Shown: positions 49,331-59,543, counted from the stretch's first letter. The stretch: DNA of 64,000 bases from Alphaproteobacteria bacterium (GCA_016722515.1 JADKJE010000002.1:558001-622000), one strand, 5' to 3'. The notes: a model not told the origin generated them from the sequence alone. Translations and numbers: made by a program.

Positions 49331-50376
49331 CGCTGTTCTCCTATAGATTGAATAAACGACTTCACAGCTGGTGGTACATCGTAGGGGTTTTGTGAAAGAA
49401 GGTCAAACAGATTTCCGTTAAGGTTTATATTGATATTCACATTGCGTCCATTTGCTAATTCGGGGTTGGTTCCCTTTAAGGTAAGGGATGATTTGACGCG
49501 ATGGTTTTTATCAGACGCTAAAACAATATCAGCGACTTGGAAATGGTAATTAGAAAGGGCCTGCAGCAAGAGTTGCATTTGTGGTTGTTCGGCATATTTT
49601 TGCATGATACTGTCTGAGGCAACAAACTTGATGGTTCCGGGTACCAGTGAGGAGAATTTAGAGCTTAAAATTTGGGTTGCCTCAGGCGTGGATTTAAAAT
49701 CAACATCCCCTTTTACCTGTCCTTCTACGGTTAATTTGCCAATTTCACCAAGTGGATAATCTAGCAAGACTAATTTGGCCATAGGAATGTTCAAATGTCC
49801 TTTAAAGCCTTCTTTTAAAGGTTCGATGGTTAATGTGAAGGGAAGCACGGTTGTTTGGTTGGGATAATGTACATAAAGAACGCTGTCATTCACCTCAATG
49901 TGGTGAATATTCCACTTGGCAGGAGGCGTAGATGGTTGAGGAGCGGTGTTGGCTGAGAGGGTGCGTAATTGGTCAACGATACTGCCAAATTCAAATTTAC
50001 CGTCATTTACAGTGGCATGGATAATGGCTTTATGGATGGTGAGGGTGTCGATATCCACATTAAAAGGGTTTGTTTCCAAAATACGGTAGTTTAGGTCAAT
50101 GCGGTCAATGGAACTCGGTTGTGTCGTATTAAAACGGATCGCCTTGATGCTCGCATGGGTATAGCTGAATTCGGTAATCGTACTGGAGATGCCTTTGATA
50201 TGACGGTCGCTGAAAAAATGTTCCAGGTAATATTGGGCTACAGACACGGGACTGTTATGGATGGCAATGATGACTGCCACGGAAGACATGGCCATGCAGA
50301 TCATGAGCAAGCAATTGCCTGCAAACACGAATAGTAAACGAAGAAGTTTTATGAGGTTGGCCGTTATATTAGTCAT
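49327..50376 (-). CDS. ydbH: short YdbH-like (AsmA-like) intermembrane bridge protein
   Basis: A 349-residue protein with an N-terminal membrane anchor (~12-37) and a periplasmic region of beta-strand-rich repeats (FNVDIDTLTIHKAIIHATVNDG, SVLYVHYPNQTTVLPFTLTI). Gene order with ynbE and ydbL identifies it. E. coli YdbH is close to 880 residues, so this copy is less than half that length yet has an ordinary start and stop. The N-terminal anchor and the C-terminal strand region near the YnbE-binding end appear to be kept, while the middle is shortened. Confidence 0.8.
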   Translation of the reverse strand: MTNITANLIKLLRLLFVFAGNCLLMICMAMSSVAVIIAIHNSPVSVAQYYLEHFFSDRHIKGISSTITEFSYTHASIKAIRFNTTQPSSIDRIDLNYRILETNPFNVDIDTLTIHKAIIHATVNDGKFEFGSIVDQLRTLSANTAPQPSTPPAKWNIHHIEVNDSVLYVHYPNQTTVLPFTLTIEPLKEGFKGHLNIPMAKLVLLDYPLGEIGKLTVEGQVKGDVDFKSTPEATQILSSKFSSLVPGTIKFVASDSIMQKYAEQPQMQLLLQALSNYHFQVADIVLASDKNHRVKSSLTLKGTNPELANGRNVNININLNGNLFDLLSQNPYDVPPAVKSFIQSIGEQR

Positions 50377-50520
50377 ACTTAGCTAGTGTAACGAAAAATC
50401 CTTGGGACGCAAGTGATCAGGGGAAGATTTAACAAAGCTATGAGATTTGCTGTGTAGCTTAATATATAACATAATAATTTGTTGAAAGTAGTAGTTATAT
50501 AATTTTGATCTTTAATTAGA

Positions 50521-50548
50521 TTGACAACTGATTTTATGACAATAATAT
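50521..50548 (+). promoter_or_regulatory. sigma70-type promoter before the 1606-residue gene
   Basis: TTGACA (50521-50526), 16-base spacer and TAATAT (50543-50548), 37 bases before the ATG. The perfect -35 box suggests good basal expression. Confidence 0.6.
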
Positions 50549-50585
50549 GACTGATTCTAAAGATTAGTATTACGGAGATGGTGGA

Positions 50586-53500
50586 ATGTTTAAAGTTAAA
50601 AATCGGCAAGAAGAATCATCAGCTATATTAGCAGTTGGATTTAATCATCAAGCAATTGAATCTGTATTATGCCAGAAATTAAATGAGCAGATTGAAAAAC
50701 TCCCAGGCAATTTGGGTGATAAAAGATATGCAATTATTCGCATAATTTTAGGTAAAATACAAAGTAAAATAGCAGGATTGAGTCTTCAGCCCAAGGATTT
50801 TTCTAAAACAATAAAACAGATGAGTAAAGACGTTATAAGCACGATGTGTGATAGCGGAGACATGATGTTATGCAGTAATGATCGCGATCCGCTGACCTCT
50901 TTTTTTACCTCAGTTCTCCTCTACAATGATGGTATGAACCGAGGGGATTATGAGCAGAAAGATTTCCAGAAACAATTATGTAAAATGGTTTATAAGTTGT
51001 GTATTGAAAGAGAATACGGGGATAAAATAGCAGCATTCAAAAAGGCAGTAAGCAGCCCACAATATCAAGTCGACATAATTTCAAAAATCTCGAAAGCGCT
51101 TGTTTTTGCATCAGATCAAAAATATAGTTTAGATAATAATCCTGAAGCTGAAAACAATATTAGATCTTTATTAAGTGACGGTGAGGGATTACCGCTTTTT
51201 TCTGAAGATTATATGCCGTTGGTGGTTGATATATTCAGACAAGTGCAGGAAAATAAGGATGTTCGGCCATTTTTTACATCAATGTTAAAAGGGCATGACC
51301 AAGTTATGTTGTTGCATGCACCAGATGCATCAATTAACAATGCTGTTTATGGTTTTATGGCATTGTCATTCAATGTAAAGCAAGTGAGATGGGATGATAT
51401 CGCAAAGGGTGTATTTACCCTAAAAGAGAAGCATCTTGCTAATCCTCATATGATGCGTTCAAAACTTAATGAAATAGGGGATCAGTATAGTAAAACATTT
51501 GGTCTTTACCTAAAGTTGTGGGTTCGGAATCTGAAAGATGCCGATCTACCCTTGGTTGTAAATAAGCTAAATAGTATTTTTAGAATGTTAGATTTTTCTA
51601 ATCCACAAGCATTATCTCGATGGAAAAATGATAATCATTTATATATTCCGTTGTTTCTTAAGATGTGCCTTGAAAACGTTACAAAGGACATACACTTGAA
51701 CACGGCAATGGAGGCCATAGCGTATGCTGACCGTATTTATTCTATGGTAGAGGCAAAAAGCAGGCGTGATTATAAAGAAGAACCATATCATACGATATAT
51801 AGGCTGGTCAGAGAATATCGTAAATATGAAAAACATCAGCCAAGAATGCAAGAACAAAGTAGTTTTTCACCTAGAATTGTCTCAGAATCCAATGATAGTG
51901 TGGCTATTGATGCAGATGCAAATAACCATGATGTAAGGATGGAGTCTGCGAATAAAACGCAATCAAAAGGACGCAACCGGGCATCGTTAAAAAGAACCGC
52001 AATGAAAAATGTAAAAGTAAGCGGTTCAAATGAGTCAAACTTAAGTGTTAGTATTAGCCCTTTGGGTGACTCACCTAATCGTTTAGGTATAACAAAACCA
52101 TCCTCCATTCAAATTGCATTAACACCATATACGTCGGCCGCAGAACGTATTCCTTCGTCGCTAAGATTGCCATTAGAACAGGCAATAGCTTCGAAAACAT
52201 TTGAAATTGAATTATTAGTGAAAGTAAAAAAAATACTGTCAACAAGACCTCGTGCGGCATCTAAAATGTTAGACGCGCTTGATAGAGCTATTCAGGATGG
52301 AAAACCTTTTGAGTTGGATTTCAGAATAAAGAAACAAGATGTAAAACATACACTAAATCAATTTTGCCAGCAAGTGGCGCATTTAATCAACACAGGCAAA
52401 CCTTATGCCTGGTTATCAAGTGCGTTACAATTTGAAAATAAATTTCTAACACTGAGAAGTAATATCAAAAAAGATATAGCAGGAGAAGGGTTAAGAAATA
52501 AACATGATAATAAAACGACAGAGGCTCTTATTGAAAGTCTGTTAGAAGGTGATAAAATTCTTGGATCTCTTGAGGTTCAAGAGGTTCAAAACCAAATAGC
52601 TGGAGATGTTCGAGCGAAAATCAGAAAACAAAAAAATGGTGAAGAAAAAAAGAGCAGTAAATCTGCGGCTGCAAAAGAAGACGAATTAGATGAGGTTTCA
52701 ATAGAAAACCAAGTCCGATCAAAAATGGAAACAATCTATTTTGAGGCAAAGAATTACTTATTTGACCTTTATAAGGGAAATATTGGAGGATTCTTAAAAG
52801 ACAATCATTATTGTGTTAATAATACGGAAGGTACGCTGGATACAGATGACATAGGTTTATCATTTAACGCTTTTAAAATATCTGATGCCATTGATACTTC
52901 GGCCGTGGCTTGCAATAATGAGCAGGCGCGGCAATTAGGGGATGCGTTCTATGCGAACATAAAAGATATTCCTTATTTTTCAGATTACCTTCTGATTAGA
53001 ACCATACTTTCGGTACGAAATTTATATAAAGAACAAGCCCTTACTGAGGCGCGTGGATTGTTGGCAAATCATTATGATAAGAAGGATAACTATCTTGAAC
53101 TAGGTGTATGCGGATGCACTCTTGGCTTATTATGGGGGCGTTATGTTGACTGCCTTAATCCTGAATTAGACTATTCTACACAGGAATTTAAGGAAATTTA
53201 TAAAGTCATTAAAATGTCCATGGATGATTATTTAAACACTTATGTGCGTGAACCGGCTCGCACTATAGCGGCAGAGCAAGTACGTGTTCTTTATCATGCA
53301 GTCAGCCACTATTTTGTTTGTTCAAAGACTAAGGACGATCTGCACGGAAACTTCCCTCAACTAAAAGCAACCATTAAACAGGTAGAGGCGAATTTTAAAG
53401 AAAACTCGGAACGGCAGCTTAAGCGATTGTCAATTAAATGTGCCTGGGAGCGAGGTTATTCATTCGAAACATTTGATAAGCTGGTGCACAGCGAATTGAA

Positions 53501-55406
53501 AAATAATACTGCTATCGGAATATATCAGGATTCTGTTGCGGTAACAAACAGAGTCAGACGAGGACATTTATTGGTACAATGCTTTATTGTTAGCGAAAGT
53601 GAAGATGAGAAGGAAGCTGTGCTCAATCTGTTTCGTTTAGGGCTTGACGAAGGAATTATCGATGTAACAATCCAAGATAAGAAACTGAAAAACGTCAAGC
53701 AATTTGCTCAAGAAAAGGAAGAAACACGGTTAGTAAACGTATTGGATGATATCGAAAGGAAGAAAAATGCAACTTTACAAGAAGTTAGAACATCATACAC
53801 AACAACAAGTAATGTGGAAAATTTAGACCTACTTGTCGATGCCATTCTCTCGGGTGACTTTGCCTCGCGGAATGAATATCGAAAAACAGCTTCATTAGGG
53901 AACGGGAATACTGATGCGCGCGTTGCCTTTTTAGTCAACTGTATTCATCTATATCATACTAAAAAAGCAAATATACAAGATGTGAAACGTGATTTAATAG
54001 ATGTCCTTAGAAAAGGGCTATCGGGTGGCATTTTTTCATATGAGGCAAAAAATGCCCGAGGAAAACTCATACGTGAAGAAGTAAATGAAATGGGACTCAC
54101 CGATGTAGAGCCACTCTTTTTTGTGAGTCGTAATACGGTTACACAAAGAAGGAATACTATTATTGAAGGACAGAGCGTGACACCACATGCAATTGAATTT
54201 CCTTTGACATATAATGCTAACGTTCTTGCATCGAGAAAGCTTGTGTCAGAAAGTCCAGCAAAGAAACAAGATGAACGGACAAGAACAGCACGCCATTCTT
54301 CAAAAAACAATGCGAGTATTCAGGGTGATACGGTTGGGAATCAAAAGCGTGCAGATCTTCCAGCTCTTGATGGCCTCGGAGGTAATCCTCCTTACGTGGA
54401 TCATAACCCTGTGGATGAAAAGCCTCAGGAAACCGCGTCTTCGACGCCAGTGCAATCGAGTGTTGAGATGGGGGGGCGAAACGAAGTAAATCATTTTCCA
54501 TCATCCACTGCGAGTAGCAAGAAAGAAGAAATTGTATATGACATTAGTGAAGTGTCCAGCTCTTCATCGTTAAATTATTCTTCTATTGAAGCGTCAAGTC
54601 GAGGTAAAAAAGCTGATCAACAAGGAAGCCAAAATGGACATAAGAAACGGTTAGAAAAACAGCATGAACATCGTAGTTCAAAAAAGGAATCTGAAGAGAG
54701 GTCATTAGTCCAACCCCCCCTAGATTCAACTATCGTAGATAGCATCAATGATTCTTTATCTTTAACTTTATTTACTCGGTTTTTAAATCAATCTTCAGCG
54801 ATAGATTCGCTGGAAATAGGTGGTTTACATCCGGTACCTCAAGGATGCTTGTCAGTGCAGGATTTTGATTTAATGAATACGCAGCTTTATATCAAAAATA
54901 AAGTAATGACTTCAATCCTGTGCTATTATTATAGGGATCATAAGAAGCATAATACTGAATACTTTAAGGAAAGATCCAACTATTTTTTGAATGCGCTTTG
55001 TAGCTCTGTTAAATGCGAAACAGTGGAGCATGTCAGGAATTATAGTAAAGAACTGAAGAATTATGAATATAATAAGGGTAGATTTGCTTACATGGATATA
55101 CGGAAATATAAACGTATAGAAGAAAAATTATTGAAAATTATTGTTGGGGGTGCCAAACAACAGTGTCATAAAAATGGCGGTATAAAATTGGATTTTTTAA
55201 AAGATTGGATGGATTGGTTAGCAAAACGTTTTGTACAAAACAGGGGCGCCTATCAACGATCAAAGAAGGAGAGAGACCTACTCCCTCAGAGAGGGCCCGA
55301 TAAGCTAAATCGTCGTGATGAACGTTATATCAGCTTCAGTAGCCAAGATCCGCATTTTTCAAATAGAATCACATCTGATAAGGGAGTAAAGTCAGCCTCT
55401 CGTTAA
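50586..55406 (+). CDS. large protein of unknown function, 1606 aa
   Basis: I do not recognise this protein. It begins MFKVKNRQEES after GGAG/GGTGGA, with no signal peptide and no clear membrane segment. It seems to have three parts: a helical region (~20-410), a low-complexity Ser/Lys-rich linker (~420-500), a second helical region (~510-1200, interrupted by KKSSKSAAAKEDE near 690), another disordered Ser/Lys/Glu-rich stretch (~1215-1390), and a helical C-terminal part (~1395-1580). Size, disorder and lack of homology fit an effector or a lineage-specific cytoplasmic protein. It has its own promoter and faces a convergent gene ten bases away. Confidence 0.8.
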   Translation: MFKVKNRQEESSAILAVGFNHQAIESVLCQKLNEQIEKLPGNLGDKRYAIIRIILGKIQSKIAGLSLQPKDFSKTIKQMSKDVISTMCDSGDMMLCSNDRDPLTSFFTSVLLYNDGMNRGDYEQKDFQKQLCKMVYKLCIEREYGDKIAAFKKAVSSPQYQVDIISKISKALVFASDQKYSLDNNPEAENNIRSLLSDGEGLPLFSEDYMPLVVDIFRQVQENKDVRPFFTSMLKGHDQVMLLHAPDASINNAVYGFMALSFNVKQVRWDDIAKGVFTLKEKHLANPHMMRSKLNEIGDQYSKTFGLYLKLWVRNLKDADLPLVVNKLNSIFRMLDFSNPQALSRWKNDNHLYIPLFLKMCLENVTKDIHLNTAMEAIAYADRIYSMVEAKSRRDYKEEPYHTIYRLVREYRKYEKHQPRMQEQSSFSPRIVSESNDSVAIDADANNHDVRMESANKTQSKGRNRASLKRTAMKNVKVSGSNESNLSVSISPLGDSPNRLGITKPSSIQIALTPYTSAAERIPSSLRLPLEQAIASKTFEIELLVKVKKILSTRPRAASKMLDALDRAIQDGKPFELDFRIKKQDVKHTLNQFCQQVAHLINTGKPYAWLSSALQFENKFLTLRSNIKKDIAGEGLRNKHDNKTTEALIESLLEGDKILGSLEVQEVQNQIAGDVRAKIRKQKNGEEKKSSKSAAAKEDELDEVSIENQVRSKMETIYFEAKNYLFDLYKGNIGGFLKDNHYCVNNTEGTLDTDDIGLSFNAFKISDAIDTSAVACNNEQARQLGDAFYANIKDIPYFSDYLLIRTILSVRNLYKEQALTEARGLLANHYDKKDNYLELGVCGCTLGLLWGRYVDCLNPELDYSTQEFKEIYKVIKMSMDDYLNTYVREPARTIAAEQVRVLYHAVSHYFVCSKTKDDLHGNFPQLKATIKQVEANFKENSERQLKRLSIKCAWERGYSFETFDKLVHSELKNNTAIGIYQDSVAVTNRVRRGHLLVQCFIVSESEDEKEAVLNLFRLGLDEGIIDVTIQDKKLKNVKQFAQEKEETRLVNVLDDIERKKNATLQEVRTSYTTTSNVENLDLLVDAILSGDFASRNEYRKTASLGNGNTDARVAFLVNCIHLYHTKKANIQDVKRDLIDVLRKGLSGGIFSYEAKNARGKLIREEVNEMGLTDVEPLFFVSRNTVTQRRNTIIEGQSVTPHAIEFPLTYNANVLASRKLVSESPAKKQDERTRTARHSSKNNASIQGDTVGNQKRADLPALDGLGGNPPYVDHNPVDEKPQETASSTPVQSSVEMGGRNEVNHFPSSTASSKKEEIVYDISEVSSSSSLNYSSIEASSRGKKADQQGSQNGHKKRLEKQHEHRSSKKESEERSLVQPPLDSTIVDSINDSLSLTLFTRFLNQSSAIDSLEIGGLHPVPQGCLSVQDFDLMNTQLYIKNKVMTSILCYYYRDHKKHNTEYFKERSNYFLNALCSSVKCETVEHVRNYSKELKNYEYNKGRFAYMDIRKYKRIEEKLLKIIVGGAKQQCHKNGGIKLDFLKDWMDWLAKRFVQNRGAYQRSKKERDLLPQRGPDKLNRRDERYISFSSQDPHFSNRITSDKGVKSASR

Positions 55407-55419
55407 TCTTTTTGATTAA
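55403..55419. terminator. short bidirectional hairpin between convergent genes
   Basis: TTAATC (55403-55408), five T, GATTAA (55414-55419). The palindrome overlaps the stop codons of both convergent genes (TAA at 55404-55406 plus, 55416-55418 minus). The stem is only six AT-rich pairs, so termination is weak. Confidence 0.35.
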
Positions 55420-57632
55420 GGACATGAATCCCCATCCATAAAGATCTGCTCATAAATTCCCCAGCTATCTGCATCCTGCAGATAGCTTTGCCAAGCGATC
55501 ATGTATTTGGTTGTATTGCGCATATAGCTCGCAATTTTAGGGATGTATTGCGAATTGGAGGTGGTGGTATTAGTGAGCGTTTCACCAGCTTCGGCAGTAC
55601 CATCGCTTTTGAAACGGCGATGATAGATACCATAATTATTGCCGTCTTGGTTTTCACTCGACCAGGCAACGATAAAGCCCCCATCATTCATCCCTGTGAC
55701 CGATGGGAATGATTGGATGCCTGACGTGGTGGTATTAACCTGGAACTCACCGCCAACCGCAACAAACCCTGTATCATAGAGCTTAGCCATGATTTCATTA
55801 TTGCTTTGCCACACCACAACGAAGCGATTGTCACTTAAGCGTGCTATATCAGGATTGCGTTGATCGTTGGTTGAGGTTGCATTTACCTGAAATTCAGGCG
55901 TGTCTTGCGGCGTGTAGCTATCACCAACTAATGTATAACGGCGAGCCATAATATCATAGTTGTGTGGAGTAACGCTGGTATCATAATTCTCCCAGAGTAC
56001 TACATAGCCAGCATCATTTTCAAAAGCGGCTCCCACCGGTCTGGTTTGCGAACTCGACATAAAGGTGGTGTTGTTATTGACCTTCGAATATCCGCCGATG
56101 GCAATTCCTACGCGTCCATAGCTTTGCTGGTAAATATCGGCATTTCCATCTGCCACCGAAATTCCTTGGAAGAGTAGAATATAGGAATCATCACTGAATG
56201 GAACGATGTAAGGTTCTGCACTTAGTTGGCTTGCGCTTGGATCTAAACGATATTCACCGCCATAGGCTTTACCATTTTTGAAATAACGCTGCATGGCGAT
56301 ATAAGATTTATCTCCATTAAAATTGGTGGACCAGGCGACAATAAAACCATAATCAGTCGCTACCACATAGGGTTGGACCTGACCGCCCTGCGTGTTGGTA
56401 TTGATAAGGAATTCACCTCTATTAGGATCGCTGGCAACATTGCTGTAGGAAGCACTGAAGCCGGCTCCGGTTTTTTTGAATATTTTACCGTAAATTCCGT
56501 ATTCATCACTGTCTTGATCGAGGCTTTGCCAGACCACCACGTACTTGCCATCATGCAAGGCTGCAATGGATGGGTTGTCCTGCGATTTTGCCGTGCGGTT
56601 ATTGGCTCTGGTTTCGGTAAAGTTCGTGGTTATGCCGTTTACGGTTTCTGAGGTACCAAAGGTTGAAGGCAAGCAGGTAATGGTTGTGCTAAACGATGTA
56701 ATCGGTGGATTATCGCATACTTTCTTGAGGGCAACCGAACTTTTATAGAGCTGATTGGCTAAGGTTGGATCGGTTGCATATAAACTATCGAGAAAACTTC
56801 CAGAGCCAGGTTTACCATATTTAGCTATTGTGCCCGCATGATGACATTCAGTGTCTGGTGTTACGAGTTTGGCATATTGGAGTTTAGGCGGTTTTAAATC
56901 GATTTTGCGTTTAAAAAGTAGAACATCATCAAATTTACTGGTTTTATCGTTTTGCACGAAAATATTATCACCGTTGGAATTTTCTACTTCTTTGTTATAT
57001 GAAGAAGATGGGAATGGGATGATAGTGTTAGTTTGCCGTGTATAACCACCATATCCATTAGGTCCAAAACTTATTAACACATAAGCGGCACCAAAATTGA
57101 GGGGTTCTTTAAGGGTGAGATTGGTTTTTTCATGACCTTTGAGGTCTTGAACAGAAATATCACCGCGTGTTTCGTCATTATCAAAATCTTCTTCATTGCC
57201 CATATAGGTGGCAATTTTATAACGAAAACGCCTGTTCCAACCATCGTATAAATATTCATCACTTAAATTAAAAGCAGGGGTGGTGCCGTTATTACGTACA
57301 GGCAACATGCCTTCTGATATGGCACATTTACCGGTTGAACTGTCGTAGGCGGAGGGTTTGCCAAAGTTATTACTTGTTTCAGCCAACGTATCATCGGCCG
57401 GGCAGGGAAGGTAACCATACGTGCTATTCGAAACGAACCCTTGGATGGTTGATTCAATAACAGCCATCCTTTCTTGCGTAATCCGCATTCGGTTGGCTTC
57501 ATCCCTGCTACCCACTACCGCAAGGCCGCTTGAGGCGACGATGGCGAGAATCGACATCACAATGGAGAGTTCCATCAATGAATAACCGCGTATGAACCGC
57601 GATTTGAAGAATCTTATTCCATCGTATTCCAT
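55416..57632 (-). CDS. prepilin-type protein fused to a predicted seven-bladed propeller
   Basis: A 738-residue protein. A basic leader ends in RG before YSLMELSIVMSILAIVAS: a prepilin-peptidase site (Gly/Tyr) with Glu at +5. The pilin-like head (to ~270) has YLPCPADDT and WNRRFRYKI, as in alphaproteobacterial pseudopilins. From ~345 onward seven repeats of 50-60 residues have the core 'hyVVVWQS...D...GIY...F' (e.g. KYVVVWQSLDQ, GFIVAWSTNF, GFIVAWSSENQDGNNYGIY). Seven units suggest a closed propeller, probably displayed at a pilus tip or surface. AGGGGA precedes the ATG. It follows the lectin gene by 64 bases. Confidence 0.8.
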   Translation of the reverse strand: MEYDGIRFFKSRFIRGYSLMELSIVMSILAIVASSGLAVVGSRDEANRMRITQERMAVIESTIQGFVSNSTYGYLPCPADDTLAETSNNFGKPSAYDSSTGKCAISEGMLPVRNNGTTPAFNLSDEYLYDGWNRRFRYKIATYMGNEEDFDNDETRGDISVQDLKGHEKTNLTLKEPLNFGAAYVLISFGPNGYGGYTRQTNTIIPFPSSSYNKEVENSNGDNIFVQNDKTSKFDDVLLFKRKIDLKPPKLQYAKLVTPDTECHHAGTIAKYGKPGSGSFLDSLYATDPTLANQLYKSSVALKKVCDNPPITSFSTTITCLPSTFGTSETVNGITTNFTETRANNRTAKSQDNPSIAALHDGKYVVVWQSLDQDSDEYGIYGKIFKKTGAGFSASYSNVASDPNRGEFLINTNTQGGQVQPYVVATDYGFIVAWSTNFNGDKSYIAMQRYFKNGKAYGGEYRLDPSASQLSAEPYIVPFSDDSYILLFQGISVADGNADIYQQSYGRVGIAIGGYSKVNNNTTFMSSSQTRPVGAAFENDAGYVVLWENYDTSVTPHNYDIMARRYTLVGDSYTPQDTPEFQVNATSTNDQRNPDIARLSDNRFVVVWQSNNEIMAKLYDTGFVAVGGEFQVNTTTSGIQSFPSVTGMNDGGFIVAWSSENQDGNNYGIYHRRFKSDGTAEAGETLTNTTTSNSQYIPKIASYMRNTTKYMIAWQSYLQDADSWGIYEQIFMDGDSCP

Positions 57633-57696
57633 AGAAATCCCCTGAGCTTATTTTAAACCAAACAATAACATCGCATCATTCTCACGGCCTTTGGTT

Positions 57697-59364
57697 TCAT
57701 GGTTCACAGGTAATGCCATTGGCGGAATCGCCATTTTCAAACTTGATGGTCATCGTACCACTATTGTCGGTGAGTCCATTTCCGTAAGCTTGAGGAAAGT
57801 CATCATTGACAACAAAGTAAATCTCGCCTTTATAGGTGTCACTGCCGATAAAGGTATGCCTTGTACCTGCTTTGACAGGGCCGATTGCACCTACTTTTGC
57901 AAGCAGTGCTCCTTCACCCGCGCCTGTAAAGGTATATTGAGGTTGGGCACTCGATCCGGCGCCATTTGCTGTGCAAGGACTACAGTTAGGGGTAACCCAC
58001 CATGTGCTGGATGGTGTTTCCACATATGCGGTTACCATATTATTGCTATTCAAATGCACACCGCAGTCTTTCCAGGCAGAATCACGGCTATCAACAATAC
58101 AGTTTGTTGGCAATGGTGTTGTGGTGTTCTTGCATGGATAAGTCGCTGGAACGACTACCGGGGTTGGGGGGGGTGTTGTCGTGCTGCATGAGGCATCATC
58201 TGCAAACGAAATCGTGACTGACCCGCTATTATCATTATTTCCATTTCCATAGGCGCGATACGTGTCATCATTTGTTGTAAACATGATCTCGCCTTGATAC
58301 AAACTTCCATCGAATGTAAAAGGGGTGTGATCAACAGGAATAACAACAGATCCTATTTTGGCCAGCAAAATACCTTCACCGAGACCGGGAGCTACATAGC
58401 CTGACGATGCAATTCCAGATCCAGTTAAAGGATTACAAGGTCCACAGATTGGAGTTATCCACCATGAAGAACCGGATATAGTTGCAACAACCTTACTGTA
58501 TCGTGACAATATAACTCCTGAGGTCGTCCATGGTAATGACGTACTAGAAACGGTTAAAGGTCCTCCAGGACTGGTATTTTGACAAGGTTGCCCTGAATTT
58601 GTTGGAGGAGGTGTGGTTGGCGACGTTGGAGGTGGAGCGGGTGGTGCTACACAAGCTGGGTCATCATAAACGGACACAGTTATGGAGCCGCTATTATCTG
58701 AAAATCCAGGAGAACCAACCAAATCATCATTGGCGATAAAATCTAAAAGACCGGCCGCTTTTTGACCGTCAATTATAGTGGAATTACCGACAACGTACTT
58801 ATAACCGGAAAAATTACCACCGGCGCGGGCAATTAAAGCCATAGGTGGGCCACCAGGCATAGCGTAATTAACGGATCCTGTTGCCCATGAAGCCCCTTCA
58901 GGACCTGTTGATCCAACTTCCGGGCTTGACCAGCTGCCTGAAGAATAGTCAACGTGTATTTTGCTGTAGGCCCCAACATTAATGGTTGTAGCAGGCGTTG
59001 TCCAGGTCGTGGATGTTGAATTGATGGATACCGTAGTGGGTAGGCCTGTTGTTGTATAACATATCCCCCCAGATAAACCGCTTGGTGGTGGTGGTGGTGA
59101 AGATGCTCCAGGCCCTGCTGGTGGTGGTGGGCAGTCAGCGAATTTAAAGGTCAGGCTTCCTGGTGCTATATTTAATTTACGGCCGCCTGGATTGGCGCAA
59201 TAGCAATCTTTCACAGGTCTATTGCTATCTTGTGTGTTTTGCATATCTTCTATGCAGGTGGGATCATCTTCAGAAGCAGAGAAAGCACCTGAATAAGTCA
59301 AACCTAATGGTGCCAGCATGGAACTAACTAAAAAAAGCCTTTTTAACAGTTTGCTCGAATTCAT
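57697..59364 (-). CDS. secreted protein with three LecA-like lectin domains
   Basis: A 555-residue secreted protein: signal peptide (MNSSKLLKRLFLVSSMLAPLG..., cleavage near AFS), a short Cys-containing segment and three repeats of about 130 residues separated by Pro-rich linkers. Repeats two and three have EGxLLAK(I/V)G, then GEI(M/Y)F and NDD...AYGNG...DNSG(S/T)(V/M)TI. This matches the galactose- and Ca2+-binding PA-IL/LecA fold, whose ligand loop is ND...T.GNNSG. The first repeat has NDDLVGSPGFSDNSGS. Thr104 and Asn107 equivalents are displaced by an insertion, so specificity is uncertain. Likely a multivalent surface lectin, in operon with the pilin-propeller gene. Confidence 0.75.
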   Translation of the reverse strand: MNSSKLLKRLFLVSSMLAPLGLTYSGAFSASEDDPTCIEDMQNTQDSNRPVKDCYCANPGGRKLNIAPGSLTFKFADCPPPPAGPGASSPPPPPSGLSGGICYTTTGLPTTVSINSTSTTWTTPATTINVGAYSKIHVDYSSGSWSSPEVGSTGPEGASWATGSVNYAMPGGPPMALIARAGGNFSGYKYVVGNSTIIDGQKAAGLLDFIANDDLVGSPGFSDNSGSITVSVYDDPACVAPPAPPPTSPTTPPPTNSGQPCQNTSPGGPLTVSSTSLPWTTSGVILSRYSKVVATISGSSWWITPICGPCNPLTGSGIASSGYVAPGLGEGILLAKIGSVVIPVDHTPFTFDGSLYQGEIMFTTNDDTYRAYGNGNNDNSGSVTISFADDASCSTTTPPPTPVVVPATYPCKNTTTPLPTNCIVDSRDSAWKDCGVHLNSNNMVTAYVETPSSTWWVTPNCSPCTANGAGSSAQPQYTFTGAGEGALLAKVGAIGPVKAGTRHTFIGSDTYKGEIYFVVNDDFPQAYGNGLTDNSGTMTIKFENGDSANGITCEP

Positions 59365-59513
59365 AACGTTATCCTCCCCACCTTGGCCTGCCTAGGATTT
59401 ATCCGTTTTTAGGCTACCATATCTTCAATATCTTCAATCGTTGGATCAACACCTAACAGATCTATTATACCATGCTAAAGGTTAACGATTTGTTCATAAA
59501 AAAGGGTATGAAG

Positions 59514-59543
59514 TTGACAATTAAAGGATGAATTAGCTTAGTA
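59514..59543 (+). promoter_or_regulatory. possible promoter of the HU leader
   Basis: TTGACA (59514-59519), 18-base spacer, TTAGTA (59538-59543). The -10 match is weak; a TTATAAA at about 59604 could be used instead. Confidence 0.3.
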
